Notes: generated from the letters alone by a model not told the origin. A stretch of 45,459 nt of DNA from Klebsiella pneumoniae (GCA_945897555.1 CAMDGF010000013.1:1-45459), one strand, 5' to 3'; shown: positions 11,960 to 24,758, counted from the stretch's first letter. Translations and numbers: made by a program.

Positions 11960-12019
11960 GCCGTGTCCTGCCGATGGGGAGGCGCCGAGTCTAGCCCAGC
12001 AGAGCGCCACTTTCAGCCT

Positions 12020-12048
12020 TTACCAAACAAGCGGGTGCTTGGTATGAT
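12020..12048 (+). promoter_or_regulatory. Sigma-70 promoter of rplU-rpmA
   Basis: The -35 element TTACCA (12020-12025) and -10 element TATGAT (12043-12048) are separated by 17 bp, with an extended -10 TGG immediately upstream. It lies about 75 bp ahead of the rplU start in the ispB-rplU divergent spacer. Confidence 0.7.
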
Positions 12049-12060
12049 TACGGGTTTACC

Positions 12061-12093
12061 GGACCCGCCGGCGCACGGTGTGCCAGTGGGTCC
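12061..12093 (+). promoter_or_regulatory. Structured 5' leader hairpin of rplU
   Basis: GGACCC (12061-12066) pairs with GGGTCC (12088-12093), and an inner stem is formed by GGCGC/GTGCC (12070-12084). The hairpin sits between the putative transcription start and the AAGGAG ribosome site of rplU. Leader structures of ribosomal protein operons often mediate autoregulation; that role here is inference. Confidence 0.4.
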
Positions 12094-12124
12094 GAGAAAA
12101 GAGCCCGAAACAAGGAGCCTACAC

Positions 12125-12439
12125 ATGTATGCAGTGATCAAGACGGGTGGTAAGCAGTACCGCGTCGAGCCCGGCGCCAAGTTGCGCGTGGAGACGCTGG
12201 AGGCCGAGGCAGGCGCCAGCATCCAGCTCGATCAGGTGCTGATGATCGGTGACGGTGACAAGGTATCGGTGGGCACGCCGCTGTTGGCCGGCGCATCGGT
12301 CAAGGCCACCGTGGTCTCACACGGCCGCGGCGAGAAGATCCGCATCTTCAAGATGCGTCGCCGCAAGCACTACCAGAAGCGCATGGGTCACCGCCAGAAC
12401 TACACCGAACTGCTGATCGACAGCATCTCGGCCAAGTAA
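12125..12439 (+). CDS. rplU: 50S ribosomal protein L21
   Basis: This 104-residue ribosomal protein binds 23S rRNA next to L20. The start [20 protein letters not shown] and the tail [20 protein letters not shown] with [10 protein letters not shown] are diagnostic of bacterial L21. A strong AAGGAG precedes the ATG by 8 bp. It is followed 13 bp later by rpmA, the universal L21-L27 pair. The upstream promoter with extended -10 and a leader hairpin likely drive both. Confidence 0.99.
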   Translation: MYAVIKTGGKQYRVEPGAKLRVETLEAEAGASIQLDQVLMIGDGDKVSVGTPLLAGASVKATVVSHGRGEKIRIFKMRRRKHYQKRMGHRQNYTELLIDSISAK

Positions 12440-12452
12440 GGGAGAACAGGCA

Positions 12453-15053
<2,601 letters not shown>

Positions 15054-15059
15054 GCGCCG

Positions 15060-15075
15060 GTGGCGGGCCCGCCAC
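15060..15075. repeat. Perfect 16-bp palindrome between proB and the ABC operon
   Basis: GTGGCGGGCCCGCCAC is its own reverse complement and lies in the 39-bp gap between the convergent proB and ABC-ATPase genes. It can form a GC hairpin but has no T run on either side, so at best it is a weak or rho-assisted terminator. Confidence 0.5.
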
Positions 15076-15092
15076 AGCCTGTTGATGAGCGC

Positions 15093-17144
15093 CTAGAGGT
15101 CAGCGGCGAGCGCCGGCTTGATCGGCGCCGCCACGTAAGCACCACCGGTCTGCACCACGTGGTGACAACTCACCGCACGTCCGTCGGCGATCACCGCGCC
15201 TGGGAAAACCTCCCGGCAGGTGCGGTCGGCGTAGCTGCAGCGCGGGTTGAAATGGCATCCGGCCGGCGGGTCGGCCGGTGACGGCAACTCGCCGCCAAGC
15301 ACGATGCGCTGGGCCTGTCGCTCGGTATCGACGCGCGGGATGGCCGACAGCAGCGCTTGCGTGTAAGGGTGTTGCGGGCGCTTGAGCACCAACTTGGCCT
15401 CGCCCTGCTCGACGATGCGTCCCAGATACATCACCGCCACCTCGTGCGCGAGGTATTCCACCACCGAGAGGTTGTGCGAGATGAGCAGGTAGGCCACGCC
15501 GAGTTCGTCCTGCAGGTCCTTGAGCAGATTGAGGATCTGCGCCTGCACCGAGACGTCCAGCGCAGACGTGGGCTCATCGCAGACGATCAGGCGCGGCTCC
15601 ACCGCCAGCGCACGGGCGATGGCGATGCGCTGGCGCTGCCCGCCGCTGAACTCGTGCGGAAAACGCCAGCGCGCCGCCGCCGGCAGGCCGACCTGATCGA
15701 GCAGGCGGTCGACGCGCTTGAGCCGGTCCGCCGCGCCGCTGCCGACGCCGAGCGCCGCCATGCCCTCCATGAGGATGTCGGCCACCCGCATGCGTGGGTC
15801 GAGCGAAGCGTATGGATCCTGGAAGACGATCTGCACCTGGTTGCGGCGCGAGCGCAGCGCCTCACCCTGCAGACCAGACCAGTCGCGGCCCTGGAAGCTG
15901 ATCTCGCCACCGGTGAGCGTGTTGAGGCGGACGATGGCCTTGCCGACCGTGGTTTTGCCGCAGCCCGACTCGCCCACCAGCGCCAGCGTGCGGCCCGGCG
16001 GGATGCTCAGGCTCACACCATCGACCGCCTTGACCGCCCCCACCTGCCGGCGCAGCAGGCCGGCGCGGATCGGGAAGTGCACGCGGATGTCGTGTAATTG
16101 CAGCAAGGGCGGCAGCGCTGGTGCGTCGGGCGAATCATCGTGGCTGCTTGCGCGCAGGGCCTCAGGCAACGGCGCGAGGGTGTCGGCCCAAGGGCAGCGT
16201 ACGCCATCCCGGGTCACCCCAGACCAGCCGGGTGCCTGGCTGCGGCACGCCTCCTGCGCCCAGCTGCAGCGCGGTGCAAAGCGGCAGCCGGCGATGCCGC
16301 CATCGAGCGGCGGCACCTGACCGGGTATGGTGGCGAGGCGCTGGTTGGGGCCGGTGACCTCGGGCAGCGCGGTGAGCAGCAAGCGCGTGTAAGGATGACG
16401 CGGCTGGCGCAGCACCTGCGCGCAGGTGCCGCTCTCCACCACTTGGCCGGCGTACATCACCGCCACGTGGTGCGCCATGTTGGCGACCACCCCAAGATCG
16501 TGCGTGATGAGCAGCAGCGACATGCCGCGCTCGGCCTGCAGACGCTTGAGCAGGTCGAGCACCTGCGCCTGGATGGTCACATCCAGCGCCGTGGTGGGCT
16601 CGTCGGCGATCAGCAGTTCGGGCTCGCCGGCCAGCGCCATGGCGATCATGACGCGCTGCTTCATGCCACCGGAAAGCTGGAACGGGTACTCGTTGATGCG
16701 CCGCAGCGGATCGGCGATGCCGACCGACTGCAGCAGTTCGATGGTGCGCGCTGCGGCAGCTTCGGCCGACAAGCCGAGGTGGCCCGTGAGCACCTCCCCG
16801 ATCTGCGCGCCGATGGTCATCACCGGGTTGAGCGAGAGCATCGGCTCCTGGAAGATCATGGCCATGCGCCGGCCGCGCAGTTCGCGCATCAGCGACTCAG
16901 GCCGGGCGAGGATGTCCTCGCCGTCGAGCCGCACCGACCCGCTGGCGATGGCACCGACGTCCGGCAGCAGGCGCATCAGCGCCAGCGCGGTCATCGACTT
17001 GCCGCAGCCCGACTCACCGAGCAGGGCGAAGGTCTCGCCACGGCCGATGTCGAGGTCGACGCCGGAGACCACGCGCAGCGGGCGTCCGGCCAGATGCAGG
17101 TCGACCGCCAGATCGCGGACGGTGAGGACCGGCTCGCGGCTCAT
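15093..17144 (-). CDS. Oligopeptide-type ABC importer, fused double ATPase (YejF/OppDF-like)
   Basis: This single 683-residue protein carries both nucleotide-binding domains of a peptide-type importer. Domain 1 has Walker A GESGCGKS (43-50), signature LSGGMKQR and Walker [13 protein letters not shown]. Domain 2 has GESGCGKT (391-398), FSGGQRQR and [12 protein letters not shown]. Each ends in the oligopeptide-transporter C-terminal module with a cysteine cluster (C287-X5-C293-X6-C300 and C317; C630-X5-C636-X6-C643 and C660), a pattern compatible with an Fe-S site as reported for some Opp/Dpp ATPases (inference here). Both ATP sites look complete. The ATG at 17144 overlaps the stop of the upstream permease by 4 bp. 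Substrate cannot be read from the sequence; di- or oligopeptides, possibly murein-derived, are the family default. Confidence 0.92.
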   Translation of the reverse strand: MSREPVLTVRDLAVDLHLAGRPLRVVSGVDLDIGRGETFALLGESGCGKSMTALALMRLLPDVGAIASGSVRLDGEDILARPESLMRELRGRRMAMIFQEPMLSLNPVMTIGAQIGEVLTGHLGLSAEAAAARTIELLQSVGIADPLRRINEYPFQLSGGMKQRVMIAMALAGEPELLIADEPTTALDVTIQAQVLDLLKRLQAERGMSLLLITHDLGVVANMAHHVAVMYAGQVVESGTCAQVLRQPRHPYTRLLLTALPEVTGPNQRLATIPGQVPPLDGGIAGCRFAPRCSWAQEACRSQAPGWSGVTRDGVRCPWADTLAPLPEALRASSHDDSPDAPALPPLLQLHDIRVHFPIRAGLLRRQVGAVKAVDGVSLSIPPGRTLALVGESGCGKTTVGKAIVRLNTLTGGEISFQGRDWSGLQGEALRSRRNQVQIVFQDPYASLDPRMRVADILMEGMAALGVGSGAADRLKRVDRLLDQVGLPAAARWRFPHEFSGGQRQRIAIARALAVEPRLIVCDEPTSALDVSVQAQILNLLKDLQDELGVAYLLISHNLSVVEYLAHEVAVMYLGRIVEQGEAKLVLKRPQHPYTQALLSAIPRVDTERQAQRIVLGGELPSPADPPAGCHFNPRCSYADRTCREVFPGAVIADGRAVSCHHVVQTGGAYVAAPIKPALAADL

Positions 17145-18592
17145 GCCACCCCCCTCACCCGCGTACGCGGATCGAGTGCGTCGCGCACGGCATCGGCAAA
17201 CAGGTTGGCCGCCAGCACCAGCACGAACATGAAGACGAAGGCCGCCGCCAGCGCCCACCAGACCATCGGCTCGCGTGCCATCTCCAGCCGGGCCGAGTTG
17301 ATCATGGTGCCAAAGCTGATCATCGACGGATCGACGCCGACGCCAACATAGCTCAGCACTGCCTCAGCCAGCACCAGCCCGGAGAAATCCATGACCATGG
17401 CGATGAGGACGATGTGCATGACGTTGGGCAGGACGTGGCGGCCGAGGATGCTCCAACTCGACACACCGAAGGCCTGCGCCGCTTGCACGTATTCGAGCTC
17501 GCGCAGCTTGAGCGTCTCGCCGCGCAGCAGGCGCGCCAGGCCGGTCCAGCTGGTGATGCCAAGGATCAGGCAGAGGAACAGCAAGCGGAAGTCTGCGCGC
17601 GCGGTGACGGTCTCGAACGATTCCGGATGGGTGTCCATGTAGACCTGCGTCATCAGCACGGCGGCTGCGATGAGCAGCACACCGGGAATGGAATTGAGCG
17701 TGGTGTAGATGTACTGGATGACATCGTCGATCCAGCCACGGAAGTAGCCGGCGGCGATGCCCAGCACCACACCGATGGGCAGCGTGACCAGCGTGGTGAG
17801 CGTGCCGATGACCAGTGCCGTACGGATGCTCTTGAGGATCTGGTAGAGCACGTCTTGGCCGACCTTGTCGGTGCCGAACACGTGGTAGCCGCTGGCCAGA
17901 CCGGCCAGCATGCCACCCAGCGCGGCCACCGCGACCAGCGTCCAGGCGGCGCAATGCACCGCATCGTGGCCATTGCCGGCGAGCCAGCCGAACAGGCGAT
18001 CGAGCGCACGGCGCGGCGACGACACGAGCGCCAGCAGGGCCAGCGCGCCGAGACCCACTGCCAGACCAGCGGCCGCGCCCTGCAGCGCGCGCATCGCCAT
18101 GTCGGCGCCGACGCCCTGGCTGTCGTCGGCCAGGTGCGCCCCGCCGTAACGCAGACGCGGGTAGTCGCGCTGCGTGCCTTCATCGCCCTCGATGGCGGTC
18201 TTGTTGAAGGCCCGCGTGGCCAGCGGCGCTGAATAGGTGGTCTCGACCTGCGACGGCAGCGGATCGAGCAGCAGGTCGAGCACGCTGCGCAGCTCGACGG
18301 CATAGCGCGTCTCGGCCGGGGCTGCAGCGCTGCCAGCGCCAGGCTGGGTGGCGGCCGCCACCGGCTCGTCGGGTAAGGCCGGCCGGTAGTGCAAAGAGTC
18401 GAGCAGGCCGATGGTGGCGAACACCGCGAGCAGAGTGGCCGAGACCATGCCGGCGCGCGACATGGCGACCTTGCGCCAAGGCGCGGCAAGGTGCTCATGG
18501 CGGCGGATCTGCCAGACCACGAGCCACATCGCGGCGACCAGCACGAACAGCAGCAGGTCGGTCCAGAGGAAGGCGGGCTTGAACGGCAGCAC
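17141..18592 (-). CDS. Oligopeptide-type ABC importer permease, enlarged OppC/DppC-like
   Basis: This 483-residue inner-membrane permease is far longer than the usual 300 of OppC/DppC. The C-terminal part is canonical: FGTDKVGQDVLYQ (239-251), several membrane helices, and the EAA-type coupling loop LRELEYVQAAQAFGVSSWSI. Ahead of it lies an extra region: membrane helix about 11-29, helix about 49-67, a hydrophilic segment about 68-165, and helices about 171-191 and 216-236. Residues 151-190 (HLADDSQGVGADM...) look like a degraded copy of the FGTDKVGQDVL region. The start is GTG at 18592, 5 bp after the stop of the other permease. The C-terminus overlaps the ATPase gene by 4 bp. Confidence 0.88.
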   Translation of the reverse strand: MLPFKPAFLWTDLLLFVLVAAMWLVVWQIRRHEHLAAPWRKVAMSRAGMVSATLLAVFATIGLLDSLHYRPALPDEPVAAATQPGAGSAAAPAETRYAVELRSVLDLLLDPLPSQVETTYSAPLATRAFNKTAIEGDEGTQRDYPRLRYGGAHLADDSQGVGADMAMRALQGAAAGLAVGLGALALLALVSSPRRALDRLFGWLAGNGHDAVHCAAWTLVAVAALGGMLAGLASGYHVFGTDKVGQDVLYQILKSIRTALVIGTLTTLVTLPIGVVLGIAAGYFRGWIDDVIQYIYTTLNSIPGVLLIAAAVLMTQVYMDTHPESFETVTARADFRLLFLCLILGITSWTGLARLLRGETLKLRELEYVQAAQAFGVSSWSILGRHVLPNVMHIVLIAMVMDFSGLVLAEAVLSYVGVGVDPSMISFGTMINSARLEMAREPMVWWALAAAFVFMFVLVLAANLFADAVRDALDPRTRVRGVA

Positions 18593-18597
18593 GGGCG

Positions 18598-19575
18598 CTA
18601 CTCCAACCGGACCCGGGGGTCAGCCCAGGTGTATGAGATGTCGGTGAGTACCAGGCCGATGATGTAGAGCACCGAGCCGAGGAAGACCATCGAGCGGACC
18701 ACGCCGAAATCCTGGTGGTTGATGGCGTCGATGGTGTAGCTGCCAAGCCCCGGAATACCAAAGAAGCTCTCGGTGAGCAGGCTGCCCATGAACAGCAAGG
18801 GGATGGCCGCCACCGATGCGGTGAGGATGGGGATGAGGCCGTTGCGCAGCACATGGCGGAACAGCACCTGCAGCTCGGAGAGCCCCTTGGCGCGCGCCGT
18901 GCGCACGTACTCGCGGTTGATCTCCTCGAGGAACAGCGTGCGATACCAGCGCGCCCCGGCGCCGATACCGCTCACCACGCCGATGATCACCGGCAGCATG
19001 AGGAAGCGCAGCGCATCGAGCCCGCCGGCGTAACCCGAGATCGGCACCAGGCTCCAGAGTTTGGCCACGAGGTACTGCCCCGCGATGATGTAGAACAGCG
19101 CGGAGATGGACATCAGCGCCACGCACAGCACCACACCGCTGGTGTCCACGTAGGTGGCGCGAAAGAACACCATGAGGAGCGCCACCGAGATCATGGTGAC
19201 CAGCCCGACGACGAACACCGGCACGGCGATGGCGAGGCTCGGCCCCGCACGGCTGCGAATCTCGCTGGCGATGTCGCGGCCGTCGTCGGCCTGCCCGAAA
19301 TCGAACGCGAACATGGCCGCCGACTTTTCCACAAAGATGGTCTCGGTGAACTTGCGCGGGCCATCCTTCTGCGCGTTGTAGACCAGCGGCTTGTCGTAGC
19401 CGCGTTCAGCCTTCCAGCGTTCGATGGCCTCGGGCGTGACGCGCTTCATGCCCAACGCCATGCGTGCCATGTCGTCGGGCGTGTTGACAACAAAGAACAA
19501 GGCAAAGGTGATGAGGTTGACGCCAATGAGGATGGGGATGGCGTAGAGCAGTCGGCGGATGATGTAGCTGATCAC
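18598..19575 (-). CDS. Oligopeptide-type ABC importer permease, OppB/DppB-like
   Basis: This 325-residue inner-membrane permease starts [24 protein letters not shown], the standard first helix of DppB/OppB proteins. A periplasmic loop of about 70 residues follows, then five further helices. The coupling loop reads INREYVRTARAKGLSELQVL, with the conserved EAA-like ARAKGL motif, and the C-terminus is SYTWADPRVRLE. The start codon is GTG, overlapping the stop of the binding-protein gene by 4 bp (GTGA). Together with the next gene it forms the heterodimeric channel. Confidence 0.93.
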   Translation of the reverse strand: MISYIIRRLLYAIPILIGVNLITFALFFVVNTPDDMARMALGMKRVTPEAIERWKAERGYDKPLVYNAQKDGPRKFTETIFVEKSAAMFAFDFGQADDGRDIASEIRSRAGPSLAIAVPVFVVGLVTMISVALLMVFFRATYVDTSGVVLCVALMSISALFYIIAGQYLVAKLWSLVPISGYAGGLDALRFLMLPVIIGVVSGIGAGARWYRTLFLEEINREYVRTARAKGLSELQVLFRHVLRNGLIPILTASVAAIPLLFMGSLLTESFFGIPGLGSYTIDAINHQDFGVVRSMVFLGSVLYIIGLVLTDISYTWADPRVRLE

Positions 19576-21818
19576 GTGGCACCCCCGCTGACATCTGCCG
19601 TAGCGCTGCTGCGACCCTCGACGCCACGCGCCGTCTCCTTACGCCGCCAAGCCTGCCAGGCCGGGGTGAGCACCACACCCAGCAGCAGGATGACCAGCAG
19701 CAGCGGCCACAGCACCGGCGTATTCCAGTCGGCGCGGGCCGCCTCGCGGCGCTGCACGTCCAGGCGCTGGTACTTGAGGCCGTTGCGTGCCATCTGGTTG
19801 GGCTTGATATTGGCGAGCCAGCCATGCACCAGGCTGTAGCGCTTCGGGTGCATGCCCCAGATCCACGGCGCATCCACGCGCAGGATCTGCACCGCCTCAT
19901 CGATCAGCGCCTGGCGCTCGGGGCCGTTGGGCATGTTCTTCATCTGCTCGAACAGGCGGTCAAACGCGGGGTTGGCGTAGTTGGTGGAATTCTCGCCGCC
20001 ATGCTTGGCACGACTCTGCGGCCCGTACAGCAAGAACAGGAAGTTCTCCGGGTCCGGATAGTCGGCGTTCCAGCCCCACTCGAAGATCTGCGCGTTGCCC
20101 TTGCGGATCTTCTCCTGGAAGCGGTTGTAGTCGGTGCCGCGCACCACCAGCTGGATATTGAGTCGGGCGAGCTGCTTGCGCATCCAGTCCATCTCGGCCT
20201 TGTCGTCGGCGCCACGCGTCACTGCGTCGAAGTAGAGCACCAGTGGCTGGCCGGTGCTGGCATCCCTGCCGTTCGGGTAGCCGGCCTCGGCGAGCAGCTT
20301 GCGGGCCGCATCGATGGGCTTGCGCTGCGGCTTGCCATCGACCCAGTCGTAGACCAGCGGGTTGACCCCCGCCTCGCCGCTGCGATAGCCCCAGATGCCG
20401 GGTGCGATAGGCCCCATGGCCGGAATGCCGCGGCCGTTGGCAAAGATGGCGATGTTCTCTTCGAAGTCGATGGCGATGCTCAGGGCCTGCCGCAGCTTGC
20501 GCGCACGCTCCGAATCGCCCCCGACCACCGGGTCGAGCATGTTGAAGCCGATGTAGTTGATCGACGCCGACAACGCCGTCTCCAGACGGATGCCCTTGGC
20601 CGCCATGTCCTCGGAGATCACCGACTCGCCGCCGGCAGCCGACTTGACCGCCTGGTCGAAGTTGTCCGAGCTGATGCCCGAGGAGTCGTACCAGCCCTGC
20701 AGGAACTTGTTCCAGTAGGGGATCGACTCGCGCTCGCGGCTGAAGACCACGGTGTCGATGAAGGGCATGGTCTTGCCGGCGTCCCGCAGCAGGCCACGCG
20801 CAGCATCGCCGGCCTCGCCGTCGGCGGGATAGGGCTCGCCGGGGTGGTTGGGGTTGCGACGCAACACCATGCGCCGATTGGGATCGTTCTCGGCCAGATA
20901 GTAGGGGCCGGTGCCGATCGGGTACCAGTCGAGGCTGATATTGCGTTCGGCAAAGCCCGGCTGGCTGTAGAAGGCGTCGGCCTCCCACGGGATGGGCGCA
21001 AAGAATGGCATCGCCAGCCAATAGACGAACTGCGGATACTTGCCTTTGACGCGCACCCGGTAGGTCTGCGCATCCACCACTTCGGCGCCAGCCAGCGCGT
21101 GCTTGCGCAGGTCGAGAAAGCCTTCCCCGCTCTGCTTGGCATCCTCGGCCTTGAGCCGCTTGCCGAGGTCGCCGAGGCCGACGATGTACTCGGCCATCAG
21201 GCCATAGATGGGCGAGTGCACGCGCGGGTGAGCGAGCCGCTTGATCTGGTAGACATAATCCTCGGCACGCAGAGGCCGGGTGCCGGTCTCCGGCAGGTCA
21301 TAGATGCTGCCCACGGCATCGCGGCGGCTCGACGGTATCTGGTGGTACAGATAAGCCCCCGTGCTGTCACGCGCCAGCGCCGGGTGGGGCTGGTAACGAC
21401 GGTCGTCGCGGATGCGGATGGTGTAAACGCTCTGCGCCACCAGTTCGTCGGGCGCGTCGTCGGGCAGCAGGCCACCGTATTGGTCGAGATAGACCGGCCG
21501 CGGCACCTCGGTGGCGGTGAGCGGCATCAGTTCGTAGGGCCGTCGGAAGTAGTGGTACTGCACCGGCGGCTCATAGATCTGCGCGTTGAAGGTGGCCTCG
21601 TTCTCGCTGTACGACTGCGCCGGGTCAAGGTGCTTGGGCCGCTCGACGAAAGCAGTGTAGAGGATGGCCTTGCCCGACTCGGCCGCCGGGTAGGGGTTGT
21701 TCCATGGTTGCGAGCAGCCCGCCAGCAGGCCTGCGACGAGGCCGGCTGCCATAGCCGCACGCAGGCCGGAGGCTGACCGGGCAAGGGCCTGAAGAGGGGC
21801 TCGGCTATACTCGCGCAT
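19572..21818 (-). CDS. ABC importer solute-binding lipoprotein (SBP family 5) with C-terminal membrane helix
   Basis: This is a 748-residue extracytoplasmic binding protein. A signal sequence ends in the lipobox LLAGCS (Cys35), so the N-terminus should be lipidated. The core is a family-5 peptide-binding fold, with [24 protein letters not shown]-like sequence and [16 protein letters not shown]. It is larger than DppA/OppA (about 540), with added segments in the N-terminal lobe. Unusually, a hydrophobic helix [14 protein letters not shown] sits about 40 residues from the end, followed by WRRKE and a polar tail, so the C-terminus appears membrane-anchored too. I start at the ATG at 21818; an in-frame ATG at 21833 is possible. 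The gene leads the operon and is divergent from fabI, with 29 bp between starts. Confidence 0.87.
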   Translation of the reverse strand: MREYSRAPLQALARSASGLRAAMAAGLVAGLLAGCSQPWNNPYPAAESGKAILYTAFVERPKHLDPAQSYSENEATFNAQIYEPPVQYHYFRRPYELMPLTATEVPRPVYLDQYGGLLPDDAPDELVAQSVYTIRIRDDRRYQPHPALARDSTGAYLYHQIPSSRRDAVGSIYDLPETGTRPLRAEDYVYQIKRLAHPRVHSPIYGLMAEYIVGLGDLGKRLKAEDAKQSGEGFLDLRKHALAGAEVVDAQTYRVRVKGKYPQFVYWLAMPFFAPIPWEADAFYSQPGFAERNISLDWYPIGTGPYYLAENDPNRRMVLRRNPNHPGEPYPADGEAGDAARGLLRDAGKTMPFIDTVVFSRERESIPYWNKFLQGWYDSSGISSDNFDQAVKSAAGGESVISEDMAAKGIRLETALSASINYIGFNMLDPVVGGDSERARKLRQALSIAIDFEENIAIFANGRGIPAMGPIAPGIWGYRSGEAGVNPLVYDWVDGKPQRKPIDAARKLLAEAGYPNGRDASTGQPLVLYFDAVTRGADDKAEMDWMRKQLARLNIQLVVRGTDYNRFQEKIRKGNAQIFEWGWNADYPDPENFLFLLYGPQSRAKHGGENSTNYANPAFDRLFEQMKNMPNGPERQALIDEAVQILRVDAPWIWGMHPKRYSLVHGWLANIKPNQMARNGLKYQRLDVQRREAARADWNTPVLWPLLLVILLLGVVLTPAWQAWRRKETARGVEGRSSATADVSGGAT
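21806..21811 (+). promoter_or_regulatory. Putative -10 of fabI
   Basis: TATACT lies 37 bp before the fabI ATG, inside the first codons of the divergent binding-protein gene. I see no good -35 at 16-18 bp, so this is only a candidate. If used, the two divergent transcription units overlap at their 5' ends. Confidence 0.35.
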
Positions 21819-21847
21819 TCTCGTTTTTGTCATGGATGGAGTCGGGA

Positions 21848-22627
21848 ATGCCATTTTTAGCCGGCAAACGCCTGCTTGTGACCGGGATGCTGTCGAACCG
21901 TTCAATCGCCTACGGCATCGCTGCTGCGGCGCACCGCGAGGGCGCCGAACTGGCCTTCACCTGCCAGGGCGAGCGCGTCCGTGAGCGTACCGTGGATCTG
22001 GCCCGCGCCTTCGGCGCCGCCGACCGCGTGTTCGACTGCGATGTCGCCTCCGATGCGCAGATCGACACGCTATTCACCGACCTGCGCGGCCATTGGGACA
22101 GTCTCGACGGGCTGGTCCACGCCATCGCCTTTGCCCCGCGCGAGGCGCTGGCCGGCGACTACCTCGACAATGCCAGCCGCGAGGCCTTCCGCGTGGCGCA
22201 CGACATCAGCGCCTACAGCCTGACCGCGCTGGCCAAGGCTGCACTGCCGCTGATGCAGGGCCGCGCCGGCTCGATCCTCACACTCTCCTACCTGGGCGCA
22301 GAGCGCGCCATCCCCAACTACAACGTGATGGGCGTAGCCAAGGCAGCGCTGGAGGCCAACGTGCGCTACCTCGCCGCAAGCCTTGGCCCGCGAGGCATCC
22401 GCGTCAACGCCATCTCGGCCGGGCCGATCAAGACGCTGGCTGCGGCGGGCATCGGCGGCTTTGGCAAGATCCTCGCGGCAGTGGAGCAGACCGCGCCGCT
22501 GCGTCGCAATGTGACCATCGAGGATGTGGGCAACGCCAGCGCGTTCTACCTCTCCGACCTCGCAGCCGGCATCACCGGCGAGGTGACCTACGTCGACGCC
22601 GGCTACAACATCGTCGGCATGGCCTGA
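21848..22627 (+). CDS. fabI: Enoyl-[acyl-carrier-protein] reductase (NADH) FabI
   Basis: This is the last reduction of each fatty-acid elongation cycle and the target of triclosan and isoniazid-type inhibitors. The 259-residue product has the atypical FabI cofactor motif [13 protein letters not shown] near residue 13 and the catalytic pair in [20 protein letters not shown] (two tyrosines and a Lys, Y-X6-K spacing). [14 protein letters not shown] follows. The ATG at 21848 follows GGAGTCGGGA; an upstream in-frame start would overlap the divergent gene's leader. Length equals E. coli FabI. It stands alone, facing the end of ppiD. Confidence 0.97.
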   Translation: MPFLAGKRLLVTGMLSNRSIAYGIAAAAHREGAELAFTCQGERVRERTVDLARAFGAADRVFDCDVASDAQIDTLFTDLRGHWDSLDGLVHAIAFAPREALAGDYLDNASREAFRVAHDISAYSLTALAKAALPLMQGRAGSILTLSYLGAERAIPNYNVMGVAKAALEANVRYLAASLGPRGIRVNAISAGPIKTLAAAGIGGFGKILAAVEQTAPLRRNVTIEDVGNASAFYLSDLAAGITGEVTYVDAGYNIVGMA

Positions 22628-22768
22628 AAACTGCTGCGGGGGCCGGCTGCTTCGTTGCCCGGTGCTCGCTCCCTCGCCGACCAGAGGGGTGTGTCTCGGT
22701 CGCTGCGTCCGGGGTGTCTCGCATCCGGCCCCCTCGCGACGTTTTCAGACGCAGCCCACCTCCCGGCT

Positions 22769-24661
22769 TCAGTTGGCGGGCTTCTCCACGGCGGCGGAGC
22801 GGATGTCCACCTTGGCCGACGCGCGCAGCGCGGCCAGATAGATCTTCTGCTCCTCCTCGGCCATCATCCGGTTGGCGTCGTCGGAGTAGCGCTTGCGTTC
22901 AACAGGATCCGACACCGCGGGCGGTGCCACGCGGTTGATGCGGAACATGGCATAGCCCTGCCCGGGGATCTCCACCGCGGCATAGGATGGCAGCGGCGCG
23001 GTCTTGGCACGAAACACCAGTTGCATGGCAGGCAGCGGCAGACCCGTGGGCTTCTTGCGGCTCACCGTGAGATTGGCGCCCCACTTCACCGGCACATCCT
23101 TGCCGGCGGCGAGGTCGGCCATGATGCGCTTGCCTTCCGCGATGGCAAGGTCGGCTGCCTTGCGACGCTTGATGCGCTCCTCGATGTCGGAGCTGACGGT
23201 CTCGAAGGGCAGGATGCTCGATGGCGTGCTGGCGACCACACGACCCGCCACCAGCTGCTTGCCAGAGAGTTCGACCACCTCGGTATTGCGCTTGTTGGGC
23301 AAGGCATCCTCGAACAGGGCGGCGAGGAACTTGGCGTTGCCAAGCAGCGGGTCGCGCGGGTTGCCTTGGCGCGTCACGCCGTCGGCGCTCTGCACCTGTA
23401 CGCCGAGCCTCTCTGCGGCGCCGGCCAAGCTGTCGCTCTGCTCGTAGACGGCGTCGGCGAAGGCCTCGGCCCGCTCGGCAAAGAGCTTGCCGGAACGCTG
23501 CTTGCGCAGTTCCGCCTCGATCTGCGGCCGCGCCTGCGCGAGGCTGCCAGCGCTGCCGCCCTCGATGCCGGTGAGCTTGATGATGTGATAGCCGAAATCG
23601 GTCTCGACCACGCCGGAGACCTCGCCGACCTTGAGCGCGAAGGTGGCGTCTTCGAACGGCTGCACCATGGTGCCGCGGCCGAACAGGCCCAGGTCGCCAT
23701 TCTGCTCGGCCGAACCCGGATCGCTGGAATTGGCCTTGGCCAGCGTGCCGAAGTCCTTGCCGGCCTTGACCTCGGCCAGCAGCTTTTCTGCGCGCGCGCG
23801 CGCCGCCGACCGGGTCTTGGCATCGGCAGCCTTGTCGACGCCGATGAGGATGTGCGAAGCGCGACGCTGCTCGGCGGTGCCGAACTTGCCCGCGTTCGCC
23901 TTGTAAAAGGCCTCGATGTCGGCCTCGGGAATGACGATCCCTTCGCCGACCGCGTCGGCGTCGAGCAGCACGTACTCGATCTTGAGACGCGCCGGAACCT
24001 CGAAATCCTTGGGGTTCTTGTCGAAGTACTGTTTGACCTCTTCGGCCGTGACGACGACGCTCTTGAGGTACTGGTCGGGGCTGATCAGCGCCTGCTGCAC
24101 GTCGCGCTCCTGCTCGCCAAGGTCGGCAGCGCGATCCACCACCACCTGCGGCATCCACTGCACGCGCTGGAACAGGCCATTGTTCTGTTCACCAACGATC
24201 TGCGACCGCACCTGTTCCTGAAAGGTGGCCGGCGTGAAACCCTGCTGGCGCAACAGCGTGTCGTAGGTCTTGACGTCGAAAGCGCCGTCTTTCTGGAAAG
24301 CCGGGATCTTGCGGATGATGTCAGCCAGACGCTCGTCGGGCACCGTCATGCCGACATTCACAGCCGTGCCGATGAGCAGTTGCCGGTTGATCATGTCCTC
24401 GAGCACAGCCAGGCGGAACTTGCTCGAATCGGCCACTGCCGGGTCGAAGCGCTCGCCCATCTGCTCCCGCAAAGCCTCGCGCTGATCGGCCAGTTGCTGC
24501 TGGAAATCGCGCTCGGCGATGCTGACACCGCCCACCGTGGCCACCGCATCGCCACTGCCGCCCGTGAAATAGGACTCGAGGCCCCAGACAGCGAAGGGCA
24601 GGATGAGCAGGCCAAGGATGACTTGGGCGACGCGACGGTTGTTGCGAAAGTAATCGAACAT
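22769..24661 (-). CDS. ppiD: Periplasmic chaperone / peptidyl-prolyl isomerase PpiD
   Basis: This inner-membrane-anchored chaperone at the Sec exit helps fold outer-membrane and periplasmic proteins. The 630-residue product has one N-terminal helix (about 11-32, VAQVILGLLILPFAVWGLES), a SurA-N-like domain, and a parvulin domain beginning RRASHILIG and ending GYHIIKLTGI (about 260-360). A long C-terminal chaperone region follows. The start MFDYFRNNRRVAQ is typical. It closes the tig-clpPX-lon-hupB block, as in E. coli, but is separated from hupB by two tRNAs and a terminator, so it needs its own promoter in 24662-24758; I could not identify one with confidence. Confidence 0.95.
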   Translation of the reverse strand: MFDYFRNNRRVAQVILGLLILPFAVWGLESYFTGGSGDAVATVGGVSIAERDFQQQLADQREALREQMGERFDPAVADSSKFRLAVLEDMINRQLLIGTAVNVGMTVPDERLADIIRKIPAFQKDGAFDVKTYDTLLRQQGFTPATFQEQVRSQIVGEQNNGLFQRVQWMPQVVVDRAADLGEQERDVQQALISPDQYLKSVVVTAEEVKQYFDKNPKDFEVPARLKIEYVLLDADAVGEGIVIPEADIEAFYKANAGKFGTAEQRRASHILIGVDKAADAKTRSAARARAEKLLAEVKAGKDFGTLAKANSSDPGSAEQNGDLGLFGRGTMVQPFEDATFALKVGEVSGVVETDFGYHIIKLTGIEGGSAGSLAQARPQIEAELRKQRSGKLFAERAEAFADAVYEQSDSLAGAAERLGVQVQSADGVTRQGNPRDPLLGNAKFLAALFEDALPNKRNTEVVELSGKQLVAGRVVASTPSSILPFETVSSDIEERIKRRKAADLAIAEGKRIMADLAAGKDVPVKWGANLTVSRKKPTGLPLPAMQLVFRAKTAPLPSYAAVEIPGQGYAMFRINRVAPPAVSDPVERKRYSDDANRMMAEEEQKIYLAALRASAKVDIRSAAVEKPAN

Positions 24662-24758
24662 AAGGATGGAATGAGCGGAACGATGGAGGCAGGACGCCGC
24701 AACTTCACTGAGAGCGCAATCACGGCGAAAAGTGCCGAGAGGCTGCCAGCTGGGCACG

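Noticed and set aside
19824-21776. 650-codon open frame opposite the solute-binding protein
   Set aside because: The minus-strand gene has a lipobox, family-5 motifs and coupled neighbours; the plus-strand frame has no recognisable domain.
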